A stretch of DNA of 64,000 bases from JACVRU01 sp040902725 (GTDB lineage: Bacteria; Actinomycetota; Thermoleophilia; Gaiellales; Gaiellaceae), in NCBI GenBank assembly GCA_040902725.1, contig JBBDWU010000028.1:62001-126000 (forward strand). The letters are read 5' to 3'. Both the position numbers and the translations under genes were made by a program. Position 1 is the first letter of the stretch. Each line of letters starts with the position of its first letter. The notes beneath the pieces were generated by a model. It had not been told where the DNA came from. It made no database searches and worked only from the letters and a program-made list of their open reading frames with translations. Positions 1-8,475 of the stretch are shown in pieces.

Positions 1-306
1 GATGTCCTTCGTCGAGGTCTTGCCGGTGGCGCCGGTGATCGCGACGATGCGGGCGCTGCTCCGGTCGCGGACGGCGCGCGCGAGCGCGGCGAGCGCCGCG
101 AAGGGATCGTCGGGGACGAGCGCGGCTGCGGCGCCTCGCTCGACGGCCTCGGCGACGAACTCGCGGCCACGCCCGACGGCGACGAAGAGGTCGCCCGGCC
201 CGACGCGGCGCGAGTCGATGGTGACGCCGGTGATCGCGTCGGCGCCGGTCGTGTGGAGCTCACCGGGCGCGAGGCGGCGGACCTCGTCGACGGCGAGCGG
301 GATCAC
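1..306 (-). CDS. murF: UDP-N-acetylmuramoyl-tripeptide--D-alanyl-D-alanine ligase, N-terminal part (cut by window edge)
   Basis: MurF adds D-Ala-D-Ala to the UDP-MurNAc-tripeptide in the cytoplasm, the last soluble step of peptidoglycan precursor synthesis. Only the first 102 residues are in the window. They show the Mur N-terminal domain (VTIDSRRVGPGDLFVAV near residues 31-47) and the ATP-binding loop ITGATGKTSTKD near residues 90-101. The Ser-Thr-Lys-Asp ending and the position after murE favour MurF over MurC or MurD. The start is GTG at 306, with an AAGAGGG stretch about 8 nt upstream. It lies 121 bp downstream of murE, the widest gap in this dcw cluster; that gap holds no gene I can support. 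Confidence 0.88.
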   Translation of the reverse strand, partial: MIPLAVDEVRRLAPGELHTTGADAITGVTIDSRRVGPGDLFVAVGRGREFVAEAVERGAAAALVPDDPFAALAALARAVRDRSSARIVAITGATGKTSTKDI

Positions 307-427
307 GACCGAGCCCTCTTCTTGTTACACGCGAGTAGAGAGGGACCCCCACCTCCCTCCCCGTGTGGCTCGACCCTACCGAGAAAGCGCGCACGCGTGG
401 CGCACGCCTTCGTGCCGATTCTGTGCC

Positions 428-1819
428 TCATGCGCGCGCCCCCACGAGCTTCCGCAGCGCCTCCCGCGCCACCTCGCGGTCGTCGAAGGGGAGCAGGGCG
501 CCACCGACCTCCTGTCCCGGCTCGTGCCCCTTGCCCGCGACGACCACGACGTCTCCCGGACGCGCCGCCTCGATCGCGCCGGCGATCGCCGCCCGGCGGT
601 CGGGCTCGACCTGCACGTCGCCTCCGGCGCCCGCGACGACCTCCGCGATGATCGCGTCGGGATCCTCGCTGCGCGGGTTGTCGGACGTGACGACGGCGAT
701 GTCGGCCAGCTCGCTTGCCACCCTTCCCATCAGCGGCCGCTTCTCCCGATCGCGGTCGCCCCCGCAGCCGAACACGCAGAGCAACCGCCCCTCCCCCAGC
801 TCGCGCGCCGCGCGCAGGACGTTCTCGAGCGAGTCCGGAGTGTGCGCGTAGTCGACCAGCACGGTGAACGGCTGCCCCTCGTCGACCTCCTCGAAGCGCC
901 CCGGCACCCCCTCGACCATCTCGATGCCCGCCCGCGCGGCGGACTCCTCGACCCCGAGCAGCCGCGCCGCCGCGAGTGCGCCGAGCGCGTTGAGGACATT
1001 GAAGCGGCCGCGAAGCCTCAGCTCGACCCCGTCCAATGCCTCCGGGCGCACGTCCGCCCCCGCCGAGAAGCCGAAGGTCAGAGTGTCGCCGCCCAGTTCG
1101 TCCACGAGCCGCCGCCCCCACGGGTCGTCGACGTTGATCGCCGCCGGCCACTCGCCGAAGAGCCGCCGCTTCGCCTCGAAGTACCTCTCCATCGTCCCGT
1201 GGAAGTCGAGGTGGTCGCGGGTGAGGTTGGTGAAGACGAGCGCGGCGAAGCGCACCCGGTCGAGCCGGTGGAGCTCGGACGCGTGCGAGGAAGCCTCCAC
1301 CGCGCAGCTGCGGTCGCCGGCGGCGAGCATCTCGCGGAACATCCGCTGGAGGTCGATCGCCTCCGGCGTCGTCCGCTCGAGCTGCCGCGCGCGGCCGCCC
1401 ACCCGGGCCTCGACCGTCCCGAGCAGACCGGGACGCCGCCCGGCCGCCGCGAGGATCGAATAGAGCAGGAAGGCCGTCGTGGTCTTACCGTTGGTGCCCG
1501 TGACGCCGACGACCTGAAGCTCCTCGGTCGGGCAGCCGAAGAACTCGTCGGCAGCGGGTGCCATCGCGGCGCGCGCCGACGGGACGAGCAGCTGCGGCAC
1601 CGGTAGCTCCAGGGGACGCTCGACGACGAGCGCGACCGCGCCCCGCGCGACAGCGTCGCCGGCAAAGTCGTGCCCGTCCGCGCGCGAGCCGGGCACGCAG
1701 AAGAAGAGCGTGCCGGGCCCCACAGCGAGAGCGTCGTACGCAAGGTCACGGACGTCCACCGGCGCGCCGTTCGCGACCTCGGTGGGAGCGAGCGCCTCGA
1801 TCACGCGCTCGAGGTCCAT
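428..1819 (-). CDS. murE: UDP-N-acetylmuramoyl-L-alanyl-D-glutamate--2,6-diaminopimelate ligase
   Basis: Cytoplasmic Mur ligase that adds the third stem-peptide residue. The 463-residue protein has the P-loop GTNGKTTT at 108-115, the LTRDHLDFHGTMERYFEAK block with the candidate carbamylated lysine near 217, and a C-terminal KGHE motif. The specificity motif is DNPR (380-383), the signature of meso-diaminopimelate-adding enzymes rather than lysine-adding ones, so the cell wall is probably DAP-type. It starts at ATG, 26 bp after ftsI, in the order ftsL-ftsI-murE-murF typical of division clusters. Slightly shorter than most MurE proteins. Confidence 0.96.
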   Translation of the reverse strand: MDLERVIEALAPTEVANGAPVDVRDLAYDALAVGPGTLFFCVPGSRADGHDFAGDAVARGAVALVVERPLELPVPQLLVPSARAAMAPAADEFFGCPTEELQVVGVTGTNGKTTTAFLLYSILAAAGRRPGLLGTVEARVGGRARQLERTTPEAIDLQRMFREMLAAGDRSCAVEASSHASELHRLDRVRFAALVFTNLTRDHLDFHGTMERYFEAKRRLFGEWPAAINVDDPWGRRLVDELGGDTLTFGFSAGADVRPEALDGVELRLRGRFNVLNALGALAAARLLGVEESAARAGIEMVEGVPGRFEEVDEGQPFTVLVDYAHTPDSLENVLRAARELGEGRLLCVFGCGGDRDREKRPLMGRVASELADIAVVTSDNPRSEDPDAIIAEVVAGAGGDVQVEPDRRAAIAGAIEAARPGDVVVVAGKGHEPGQEVGGALLPFDDREVAREALRKLVGARA

Positions 1820-1845
1820 CGGGCGTCGAGTCTAGCTACCGCGCC

Positions 1846-3543
1846 CTACGGCGCCGTCTGCGCCGTCAGCGGTGCGTCGGGCGTCACCTCGAGGTACTGG
1901 AGCGCGAAGCGCGCGATGCTCTGGAACGCGGGCGCGGCCACCGTCCCGCCCCAGATCGCTCCCCGCGGCTCGTCGACGGTCACGAGGATCACGAGGCGCG
2001 GGTCGGTCGCGGGCGCGTAACCGACGAACGAGGCGACGTAGCGGTACTTCGAATAGCCGCCGGCCTCCGGCTTCTGCGCAGTGCCTGTCTTGCCGGCGAC
2101 GTTGTAGCCGGGGACGGCCGCGAGCCCGCCCGTGCCGCTCTCGCTGTCGACCACGCCGACGAGCAGCTGGGAGACGGTGTCCGCGACCTCGGGCGCCAGC
2201 ACGCGCCGGCGCTTCGGCGCCTGCCGGGGCTCGCCGTCGACGCGGCGGACGAGATGCGGCTGCACCCAGACTCCGCGATTGGCCACCGCCGCGTACGCGC
2301 CGGCCATCTGGAGCCCCGTCACGGCGATGCCCTGCCCGATCGGCACGTTTCCGATCGTCGACCCCGACCAGTCGGAGGCCGGCAGCACGAGCCCGGAGCT
2401 CTCCCCCGGGAACGCGACGCCGGTGGCGTGGCCGAAGCCGAAGCGGTCGATCCAGCGCGCGAGCCGCTCCCGCTGGAGCAGCTGCGCGAGGCGAACGGTG
2501 CCGACGTTCGACGACTGCGACAGGATCTGGGCGACGGACATCCGCTGTGTTCCCCGCGGGTGCGAGTCGTGGATCGTGCGGTCGGCCACCTGGATCTTGT
2601 AGGGAAGATCGAACGGCGTGCCGGGCGAGACGAGGCCGTCGGCCAGGACGCCCGCGACGGTCACGACCTTGAAGGTCGAGCCGGGCTCGTACGTGTCCGT
2701 CACGGCCCGGTTCTTGGTGCGGGCGGCGTCGAGCCCAACGATCTGCGGGAAGCGGTTCGCGTCGTAGCCGGGGGCGCTGGCCATCGCGAGGACTTCGCCG
2801 CTGCGCGGATCGAGCACGATCGCCGTCGCCGCCTTCGCCTGCCAGCGCCGAACGGTCTCCGCCAGCACGGCCTCGGCGTTCGCCTGGATGTTGTGGTCGA
2901 GCGTGAGGTAGACGTCGCTTCCCTCGCGCGCGGGTGTCGAGTCGATCACCTGGATGGCGCGGCCGATCGGGTCCTTGACGATCGTCTCGGTGCCGGCCGT
3001 GCCCGCGAGGATGTCGTCCAGGGAGGCCTCGATCCCCTCCAGGCCGCGGTTGTCCACCCCGGCAAACCCGAGCACCTGCGCGGCGACCGAACGCTGGGGA
3101 TACGCCCGCCGCTCCTCCGCGTAGAAGCCGAAGCCCTCCAGCTTCCTGGCGGCGAGCTGCGCGGCCTTGGCCGGATCCGCCTTGCGCGCGACGTAGACGA
3201 AGTGCTTGGAGCGGTCGGAGAGCGGGCCGACGAGCGCGGCGGGCCGGAGGCCGAGGATCCGGCCGGCGACGCGGGCGGCGCGACGGGGATAGCGAACGCG
3301 GCGCGGATCGGCATAGACGGTGGTGGCGCGCTCCCCGACCGCGAGCAGTGTTCCGTTGCGGTCGTAGATCGTTCCCCGGCTGGCGGGGACCGTGACGGTC
3401 GTGCGGTGCTGAGCCTCGGCCATGCGGGCGAGCGGGGCCGCATGCACGGCCTGGAGCCACACGGCCCGGCCGAGGGCCGCCGCGAAGGCGAGGAGCAGGA
3501 CCGCGAGGAGGAGCCGGATCCTGCGGTCGGTCTGGGTCTTCAC
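1846..3543 (-). CDS. ftsI: Septal peptidoglycan transpeptidase (class B penicillin-binding protein, FtsI/PbpB)
   Basis: Membrane-anchored D,D-transpeptidase of the divisome, working with FtsW and FtsL at the septum. Of 565 residues, about 9-33 form the single N-terminal membrane anchor. A dimerisation domain follows (RGTIYDRNG near 56), then the transpeptidase domain with STFK at 289-292 (catalytic Ser289), SSN at 344-346 and KTG at 485-487. No PASTA domains are seen at the C terminus, unlike Firmicute SpoVD or PBP2x. The start is GTG at 3543, sharing GTGA with the ftsL stop, so translation is probably coupled. Confidence 0.95.
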   Translation of the reverse strand: MKTQTDRRIRLLLAVLLLAFAAALGRAVWLQAVHAAPLARMAEAQHRTTVTVPASRGTIYDRNGTLLAVGERATTVYADPRRVRYPRRAARVAGRILGLRPAALVGPLSDRSKHFVYVARKADPAKAAQLAARKLEGFGFYAEERRAYPQRSVAAQVLGFAGVDNRGLEGIEASLDDILAGTAGTETIVKDPIGRAIQVIDSTPAREGSDVYLTLDHNIQANAEAVLAETVRRWQAKAATAIVLDPRSGEVLAMASAPGYDANRFPQIVGLDAARTKNRAVTDTYEPGSTFKVVTVAGVLADGLVSPGTPFDLPYKIQVADRTIHDSHPRGTQRMSVAQILSQSSNVGTVRLAQLLQRERLARWIDRFGFGHATGVAFPGESSGLVLPASDWSGSTIGNVPIGQGIAVTGLQMAGAYAAVANRGVWVQPHLVRRVDGEPRQAPKRRRVLAPEVADTVSQLLVGVVDSESGTGGLAAVPGYNVAGKTGTAQKPEAGGYSKYRYVASFVGYAPATDPRLVILVTVDEPRGAIWGGTVAAPAFQSIARFALQYLEVTPDAPLTAQTAP

Positions 3544-3869
3544 CGGCGCCGGCGGCCGAGGTCGACGTAGGTCGTCCGCTCCGGCGTCGCGGGCACGAGC
3601 CCGAGCTGCCGGTTCGCGACGAAGGCCACCCGGGGTGCCGAGCCGACGCTCGAGAGCTGGGCCGAGAGCGCATCGTTCGTCGCCCGCAGATCCGCGCGCG
3701 TCTCCGCGGTCCGATCAAGCTTCACGTTGAGCTGGAGGACGGCCACGTTCAGCGCCACGATCCCGCCCAGCAGGACCGCGAGCGCGACGATCCACACGAC
3801 GCCGCCGAGCAGGGTCGGGCGCCGGCGCGCCGCCGACCTCAGCCTCGGTGCGGCGACGGCGACGGCCAT
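3540..3869 (-). CDS. ftsL: Septum formation initiator-like protein (FtsL-type)
   Basis: Small bitopic protein of 109 residues: a basic cytoplasmic N terminus, one membrane segment at about 25-48, then a short periplasmic heptad-like stretch (NVAVLQLNVKLDRTAETRADLRATND, broken here only for description at its start and end). FtsL proteins evolve fast, so this call rests mainly on topology, size and its place between rsmH and ftsI. The ATG at 3869 overlaps the rsmH stop as TGATG; a longer upstream reading frame exists but would lie inside rsmH. FtsL would recruit FtsI and FtsB/DivIC to the septum. Confidence 0.75.
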   Translation of the reverse strand: MAVAVAAPRLRSAARRRPTLLGGVVWIVALAVLLGGIVALNVAVLQLNVKLDRTAETRADLRATNDALSAQLSSVGSAPRVAFVANRQLGLVPATPERTTYVDLGRRRR

Positions 3870-4825
3870 CAGACTTTCACGGCCGCGCGGAGGCGAGCCG
3901 ATGCCGCCCGGGGGTTCTCGGAGACCTCGCGCGCGCTCGGCCGCACCGCCTTGCGGTTGAGCAGGCGCACGACTGGCTCGCGCCCGCAGACGCAGATCGG
4001 GAAGTCGGGCGGGCACGTGCAGCCGCGCTCCTGGTCGCGGAGGAAGCGCTTGACGATGCGGTCCTCCAGGGAGTGGAAGCTGATCACCGCCATGCGCCCA
4101 CCCGGCCTGAGGAGAGCGAGTGCCGCCGGGAGCGCGCGCTCGAGCGAGCCGAGCTCGTCGTTGACCGCGATGCGCAGAGCCTGGAAGACGCGCTTCGCCG
4201 GGTGTCCCTCGCCGAAGCGGGCGGGCGCCGGCAAAGACGCTCTGATGGTCTCGACGAGCTCGCCGGTGCGCTCGAACGGACGCTCCCGGCGGCGGCGGAC
4301 GATCGCCCGCGCGATCTGCTTGGCGTAGCGCTCCTCGCCGAAGCGGCGGAAGACCGTCGCGAGGTCGCGCTCACCTGACTCGTTGACGAGGTGCGCCGCC
4401 GAGAAGGGCGCCGTCGGGTCCATCCGCATGTCGAGCGGCGCGTCGACGGCGTACGAGAACCCGCGCTCGGGCCGGTCGATCTGCATGGACGAGACGCCCA
4501 GGTCCATGAGCACGACGTCCGCGCCGAAGCCGTTCCCCGCCAGCTGGCCGAGCACGACGTCGGCCTCGCCGCGCAGGAAGCGCGTCTGGAGCGACCCGTG
4601 ACGGCGGCGGAAGCCTTCGAAGAAGGGGCGGACGGTGGGGTCGCGGTCGATCGCGACGAAGCGACCCTTGTCCTTCAGGTCGGCGGCCAGGAGCGCGGCA
4701 TGGCCGCCGGCGCCGAAGGTGGCGTCGACGACAGTCTCGCCGGGCTCGACGGCGAGGAGTTCCCGCACCTCTTCGGCGAGGACGGGAACGTGGTCAGTCG
4801 CGGTTGGCAAGGCGTTCGGCAGCAT
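3869..4825 (-). CDS. rsmH: 16S rRNA (cytosine1402-N4)-methyltransferase
   Basis: SAM-dependent methyltransferase that modifies C1402 in the ribosomal P site (MraW family). The SAM-binding motif ATFGAGGHA lies just after the N-terminal DHVPVLAEEV; VLMDLGVSS and GGRMAVISFHSLEDRIVK follow, all typical of RsmH. I prefer the ATG at 4825, which has GGGAG eight bases upstream; a GTG at 4834 is also possible but has no spaced ribosome binding site. Either start lies inside mraZ (32 or 41 bp overlap), and the stop overlaps the ftsL ATG. Confidence 0.93.
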   Translation of the reverse strand: MLPNALPTATDHVPVLAEEVRELLAVEPGETVVDATFGAGGHAALLAADLKDKGRFVAIDRDPTVRPFFEGFRRRHGSLQTRFLRGEADVVLGQLAGNGFGADVVLMDLGVSSMQIDRPERGFSYAVDAPLDMRMDPTAPFSAAHLVNESGERDLATVFRRFGEERYAKQIARAIVRRRRERPFERTGELVETIRASLPAPARFGEGHPAKRVFQALRIAVNDELGSLERALPAALALLRPGGRMAVISFHSLEDRIVKRFLRDQERGCTCPPDFPICVCGREPVVRLLNRKAVRPSAREVSENPRAASARLRAAVKV

Positions 4826-5225
4826 CCTCTGCACTCCCTTCCACCTCGGAAAGCTCCTTGCGCCAGGCGGCGCGGTCCCAGATCTCCACGTGGTCGTATA
4901 CCCCGGCCACGACGACCTCGCGGCCGAGCTTGGCGTGCTCGATCAGCGCGGCCGGCAGCATCACGCGGCCCTGCTTGTCGAGGTCGGACTCGGCGGCGGC
5001 GGAGAAGAAGAAGCGCTGCAGCCGCCGTCCTCTCGGGTCGAGCGGGTCGAGTGCTCCCAGGCGGCCCGAGACGAGGCGATCCCAGTCGGCGCGCGTGTAG
5101 CCGTAGAGACAGCCGTCCATTCCGCGCGTGACGAAGATGCCGTCCTCGAAGGCGCGGCGGAACTTAGCCGGGAGCGTGAGACGGTTTTTCTCATCGATCG
5201 TGTGCTCGTATTCGCCTAGGAGCAT
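4794..5225 (-). CDS. mraZ: MraZ, transcriptional regulator of the division cluster
   Basis: AbrB/SpoVT-fold DNA-binding protein that binds its own promoter region. The 143 residues contain two MraZ repeats: LGEYEHTIDEKNRLTLPAKF at 3-22, and a second with the DLDKQGRVMLP motif in the middle. Known MraZ proteins form ring-shaped oligomers that read tandem TGGGN boxes; such boxes lie 9 bases upstream of this ATG. It is the first gene of the dcw cluster and overlaps rsmH. Confidence 0.95.
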   Translation of the reverse strand: MLLGEYEHTIDEKNRLTLPAKFRRAFEDGIFVTRGMDGCLYGYTRADWDRLVSGRLGALDPLDPRGRRLQRFFFSAAAESDLDKQGRVMLPAALIEHAKLGREVVVAGVYDHVEIWDRAAWRKELSEVEGSAEDAAERLANRD

Positions 5226-5233
5226 GGTCGATG

Positions 5234-5259
5234 CCCCACTTTATCCCACGATCTCCCAC
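5234..5259 (-). promoter_or_regulatory. MraZ operator: three TGGGR boxes at 10-bp spacing
   Basis: On the minus strand, TGGGA, TGGGA and TGGGG follow one another with exactly five bases between boxes (GTGGG cores at 5259-5255, 5249-5245, 5239-5235). This matches the TGGGN-N5 direct repeats described for MraZ in several bacteria. The last box is 9 bases from the mraZ ATG and covers the likely ribosome-binding region, so bound MraZ could block both transcription and initiation. Autoregulation is inferred. Confidence 0.85.
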
Positions 5260-5269
5260 TTAGCAACCC

Positions 5270-6088
5270 CTAATCCCCCTTCTGCTCCACCTCCCCGTGC
5301 GCGCCCCGGCGTAGGAGCGCGGCCGCCCCACGTTCTGCCGCGAACGCGAGCGCAGCCTGCGGCTCCTGGCCGTCGGCCAGCGCGTACGTCAGGGCGGCGG
5401 CGAACGAGTCGCCCGCGCCGTAGCTGTCCTCGATCCGGCCTGGCGGCGGAACGGCGCGGAACGGGCCGCCCGGCTGGGCCCAGCCGCCGAGCGCGCCCGC
5501 CGTCGAGACGACGAGCTTCGGCGCCGGCTCCAGATCGCCATACTTGTGGCGCTCGCCCTCGTCGTCGCCGCTGGCGACGAGGGCGTCGAGCTCGACTCCC
5601 GCGCGCTGGAGGGTCGGCAGCTCGCGCGCCGTCGCGACCAGCACCTTCGCGCGCCGCCGTACCGAGCGCAGCGCCGCCTCGTCCCCGCCGGTGAAGTAGA
5701 CGCCGTCGGCGCCGTCGAGCTCCTCCCAGGGCAGGTCGTCCGCGGCGCGCGCGGAGAGCTTGTCTCCGACGACGGTGATCGTGCGCTCGCCGACCGCGTC
5801 GATGTAGACGAAGCCCAGGCGCTGGGGATCGCGCCGGCGCGTGGCGTGGACGCGGATGCCGAGCGTCTCGAGCTCGGTCTTCGCGCGCCGCCCGAGCTCG
5901 TCGTCCCCGAGCGCCGTCACGAGCAGCGCGCTGCCGTTGAGCCGCGCGAGCTCGGCCGCGGCGACGGCGCCGCCGCCCGCGGCCTCCTCCCAGTACTCGT
6001 GCGCATGGACGATCTCGCCGGCGCGCGGCAGCTCCTCGACGCGCACGAAGCGGCACCACTCGACGTGTCCGACGACCGCGACCTTCAT
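5270..6088 (-). CDS. PfkB-family carbohydrate kinase
   Basis: Ribokinase-fold kinase of 272 residues; it would phosphorylate a sugar or nucleoside in the cytosol. The N-terminal AAGGGAVAAAELARL (36-50) is the PfkB substrate-side signature. DSYGAGDSF at 221-229 is the second signature, holding the anion hole and the catalytic Asp227. It is shorter than most ribokinases, and the substrate cannot be read from sequence. The ATG shares ATGA with the stop of the hydrolase-cyclase gene before it. Its TAG lies 44 bp ahead of mraZ, with the MraZ operator in between. Confidence 0.82.
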   Translation of the reverse strand: MKVAVVGHVEWCRFVRVEELPRAGEIVHAHEYWEEAAGGGAVAAAELARLNGSALLVTALGDDELGRRAKTELETLGIRVHATRRRDPQRLGFVYIDAVGERTITVVGDKLSARAADDLPWEELDGADGVYFTGGDEAALRSVRRRAKVLVATARELPTLQRAGVELDALVASGDDEGERHKYGDLEPAPKLVVSTAGALGGWAQPGGPFRAVPPPGRIEDSYGAGDSFAAALTYALADGQEPQAALAFAAERGAAALLRRGAHGEVEQKGD

Positions 6089-7416
6089 CGCACGGCCGCG
6101 AACAGGCGATGCGACCCGGGCACTCCCTTCAGCGGGTGTTCGCCACGGTCGTCGAACTCTATGCCCGACCCGGAGACGAGATCCTTCACGGTTCCAGAGA
6201 CGAGCACCTCGCCGGGCGCCGCGGTCGCGGCCACCCGCGCCCCGATGTGGACCGCGATCCCGCGCAGCGCGTCGCCGGCGCGCTCGGCCTCACCCGTATG
6301 CACTCCCGCCCGCACCGCGAGACCCAGCGAGCGCACGCCCGCGACGACCGCCTGTGCGCAGCGGACAGCGCGGGCGGGCCCCCCGAACTCCGCGAGGAAG
6401 CCGTCACCCGCCGTGTCGATCTCGCGCCCTTGCCAGCGCTCGAGCTCGCTTCGTACGAGCGCATGATGGCGCTCGACGAGGTCGCGCCACGCGCGGTCAC
6501 CGAGCCGAGCCGCGCGGTCGGTGGAGCCGACGATGTCAGTGAACAGAAGCGTCACGAGCACGCGATCGGGGTCGGGACCTCGCCGGACGCCGGTCAGGAA
6601 CTCCTCGATCTCGTCGAGAACGGCATCCGCGTCGCCCACGAATGGCATGTGATCTTCACCGGGGAGCTCGACGTAGCGCGCAGCGGGAATGTGTTCGCCG
6701 AGGTAGCGACCGTTCCCGACGCTGACGTCGCGATCCCCTGTCCGGTGCAGGACGAGCGTCGGGACGCCGATGACCGGCAGAACGCTGCGGATGTCGACCT
6801 GGCTGTTCATCCGCATGAGCGCGACCGCCGCGCCCGGGCTCGCGCTCCGCCGCCGATACGTCGCCATCCGCCGCATGAACTCTTCGTCGTCGGCGACGCT
6901 GGGGGCGTAGTGTGAGAGCTCGCTGACCTGGCCCCACTCGCGCTCGACGAATTCGTACTCCTTCTCTCTGTCGCCGGGATCTATGCCCCACGGGTAATCA
7001 GGCGCGGAGAGCCGCTTGGCAAAACTGCCGTAGAGGACGAGCGACAGCGTCCGCTCGGGGTAGGTCGCCGCGAAGAGCGCGCACATCGGCCCCCCTTCGG
7101 AGTACCCGAGGAGCGCGGCCCGCTCCAAGCCGACCGCGTCGAACACGGCCCTGACATCGTCCATCCGCTGCTCAAGCGTCGGCAACTCGTGCTCGGGCAC
7201 CCGGTCCGAGAGGCCGGTGCCGCGTTTGTCGAACAAGATCAGCCGCGAAAACGACGCGAGGCGGCTCAGGAAGCGTGCGACCGAGGGCTCTTCCCATCCC
7301 TCCTCCACGTGCGAAACCCAGCCGGGCACGTAGAGCAGGTCGAACGGGCCGTCGCCGACCACCTGGTAGGCGATGTTGACGGCGCCGCTCCTTGCGTACC
7401 GGGTCTCGGGCGGCAC
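6085..7416 (-). CDS. Alpha/beta-hydrolase fused to a class III adenylate/guanylate cyclase domain
   Basis: Two-domain cytoplasmic protein of 443 residues. Residues 5-275 are an alpha/beta hydrolase with nucleophile elbow GYSEGG (Ser106) and a late His near 256 (GEDHMPF). Residues 285-443 are a class III nucleotide cyclase domain with metal aspartates in LLFTDIVGST (Asp294) and TAGDGF (Asp338). Such fusions occur in mycobacteria and other actinobacteria, where the hydrolase is thought to sense a small molecule and tune the cyclase. The start is GTG at 7416, and it overlaps the downstream pfkB by 4 bp. Substrate and product (cAMP or cGMP) are unknown. Confidence 0.88.
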   Translation of the reverse strand: MPPETRYARSGAVNIAYQVVGDGPFDLLYVPGWVSHVEEGWEEPSVARFLSRLASFSRLILFDKRGTGLSDRVPEHELPTLEQRMDDVRAVFDAVGLERAALLGYSEGGPMCALFAATYPERTLSLVLYGSFAKRLSAPDYPWGIDPGDREKEYEFVEREWGQVSELSHYAPSVADDEEFMRRMATYRRRSASPGAAVALMRMNSQVDIRSVLPVIGVPTLVLHRTGDRDVSVGNGRYLGEHIPAARYVELPGEDHMPFVGDADAVLDEIEEFLTGVRRGPDPDRVLVTLLFTDIVGSTDRAARLGDRAWRDLVERHHALVRSELERWQGREIDTAGDGFLAEFGGPARAVRCAQAVVAGVRSLGLAVRAGVHTGEAERAGDALRGIAVHIGARVAATAAPGEVLVSGTVKDLVSGSGIEFDDRGEHPLKGVPGSHRLFAAVR

Positions 7417-7462
7417 ATGCGGAGTCTCACACGGCGGCCGGCTCGTGCGTTATACCCGTCGA

Positions 7463-7924
7463 ATGCGCGTGCCCCCCTTCGAGCGCTTCTACCAGGAGCA
7501 GCGGGACGAGATCTGGGCGTTCCTCGTCCGCCGGCTCGGGCGCGATCGCGCGGAGGACGCATTCCAGGAGACCTTCCTGCGCGCGCTGCGCGCGTATCCG
7601 CAGCTCGAGCACGGGCGGCACCTGCGCGCCTGGGCGTACACGATCGCGAGCAACGTCTCGCTCGACGAGCTGCGGAAGAAGCGGCCCTACACCGCGCCTG
7701 CCGAGTGGCTCGAGCTCGACGAAGACGACGGCCCGGCCTACGAACAGCTCGACCACCTCACGCGGGACCTACCGCCGACGGAGCGCGCTGCCGTCGTCCT
7801 GCGCTACGGGTACGACCTCCCTTATGCCGACATCGGAGCCGCGCTCGGCTCGACCGCCGACGCCGCGCGTCAGGCGGCCAGCTCCGGCGTCCGCCGGCTA
7901 CGACGAAAGGAGCTTTCGCAATGA
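7463..7924 (+). CDS. ECF-type RNA polymerase sigma factor
   Basis: Small sigma-70 family protein (153 residues) with region 2 (FYQEQRDEIWAFLVRRL, then DAFQETFLRALRAYPQ and WAYTIASNVSLDELR) and region 4 (DLPPTERAAVVLRYGYDLPY followed by a helix-turn-helix). No region 3 is seen, as in ECF sigmas. The ATG at 7463 is chosen because upstream residues in the frame do not look like sigma factor. Its TGA overlaps the ogt ATG (ATGA), so it is coupled to a DNA repair gene. No anti-sigma factor gene lies next to it. Confidence 0.88.
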   Translation: MRVPPFERFYQEQRDEIWAFLVRRLGRDRAEDAFQETFLRALRAYPQLEHGRHLRAWAYTIASNVSLDELRKKRPYTAPAEWLELDEDDGPAYEQLDHLTRDLPPTERAAVVLRYGYDLPYADIGAALGSTADAARQAASSGVRRLRRKELSQ

Positions 7925-8475
7925 CCGTCCCCACCGAGCTCGACACCCGCTTCCGGGCGGCCACGACCGGCCTCGTCGACGTCGCCTACGACTTCGCCGA
8001 CTCGCCGCTGGGACCGCTGTTCGTGGCAGCCACCGAGCGCGGCCTCTGCCGGCTCAGCTTCGACGCCGAGCCGGAGGCCGAGGAGGAGCGGCTGGCCCGT
8101 GGCTTCGGCGCCCGCGTGCTCCGCTCTCCTCGCGCGCTCGACGAGGTCCGGCGCGAGCTGGACGACTACTTCGAGGGCCGCCGCCAGGCCTTCGAGCTGC
8201 CCGTCGACCTGCGTCCGGTCGGGGACTTCCAGCGCGCGATCCTCGGCCGCCTCGTCCAGGTTCCCTACGGGTCCGTGACGACCTACGGGAAGCTCGCCAC
8301 CGAGTCGGGCCGCCCGCGCGCGGCCCGCGCCGTAGGGATGGCGATGAACCGGAATCCCGTGCCGATCGTGCTCCCGTGCCACCGCGTCGTCGGCGCCGGC
8401 GGGGACCTCGTCGGGTACGGGGGCGGGCTCGACCGCAAGGTGGCGCTACTGAAGCTGGAGGGAGTCCAGCTCTAG
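7921..8475 (+). CDS. ogt: Methylated-DNA--protein-cysteine methyltransferase
   Basis: Suicide repair protein that takes the alkyl group from O6-alkylguanine in DNA onto its own cysteine. The 184 residues show an N-terminal Ada-like domain (VAYDFADSPLGPLFVA at 21-36) and the C-terminal catalytic domain with PYGSVTTYG at 115-123 and LPCHRVV at 151-157; Cys153 is the acceptor. A strong AAAGGAG site precedes the ATG. It is translationally coupled to the ECF sigma gene just upstream. Its 3' end overlaps the convergent aminotransferase gene by 30 bp. Confidence 0.94.
   Translation: MTVPTELDTRFRAATTGLVDVAYDFADSPLGPLFVAATERGLCRLSFDAEPEAEEERLARGFGARVLRSPRALDEVRRELDDYFEGRRQAFELPVDLRPVGDFQRAILGRLVQVPYGSVTTYGKLATESGRPRAARAVGMAMNRNPVPIVLPCHRVVGAGGDLVGYGGGLDRKVALLKLEGVQL

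Noticed and set aside
307..427. Possible small gene or promoter in the murE-murF gap
   Set aside because: No coding frame with a start and ribosome site was convincing, and promoter hexamers are not clear.
7445..7462. Sigma-B-like GGGTAT on the minus strand (7457-7452) as promoter of the hydrolase-cyclase
   Set aside because: No matching -35 (GTTTNN) at the right distance; probably chance.
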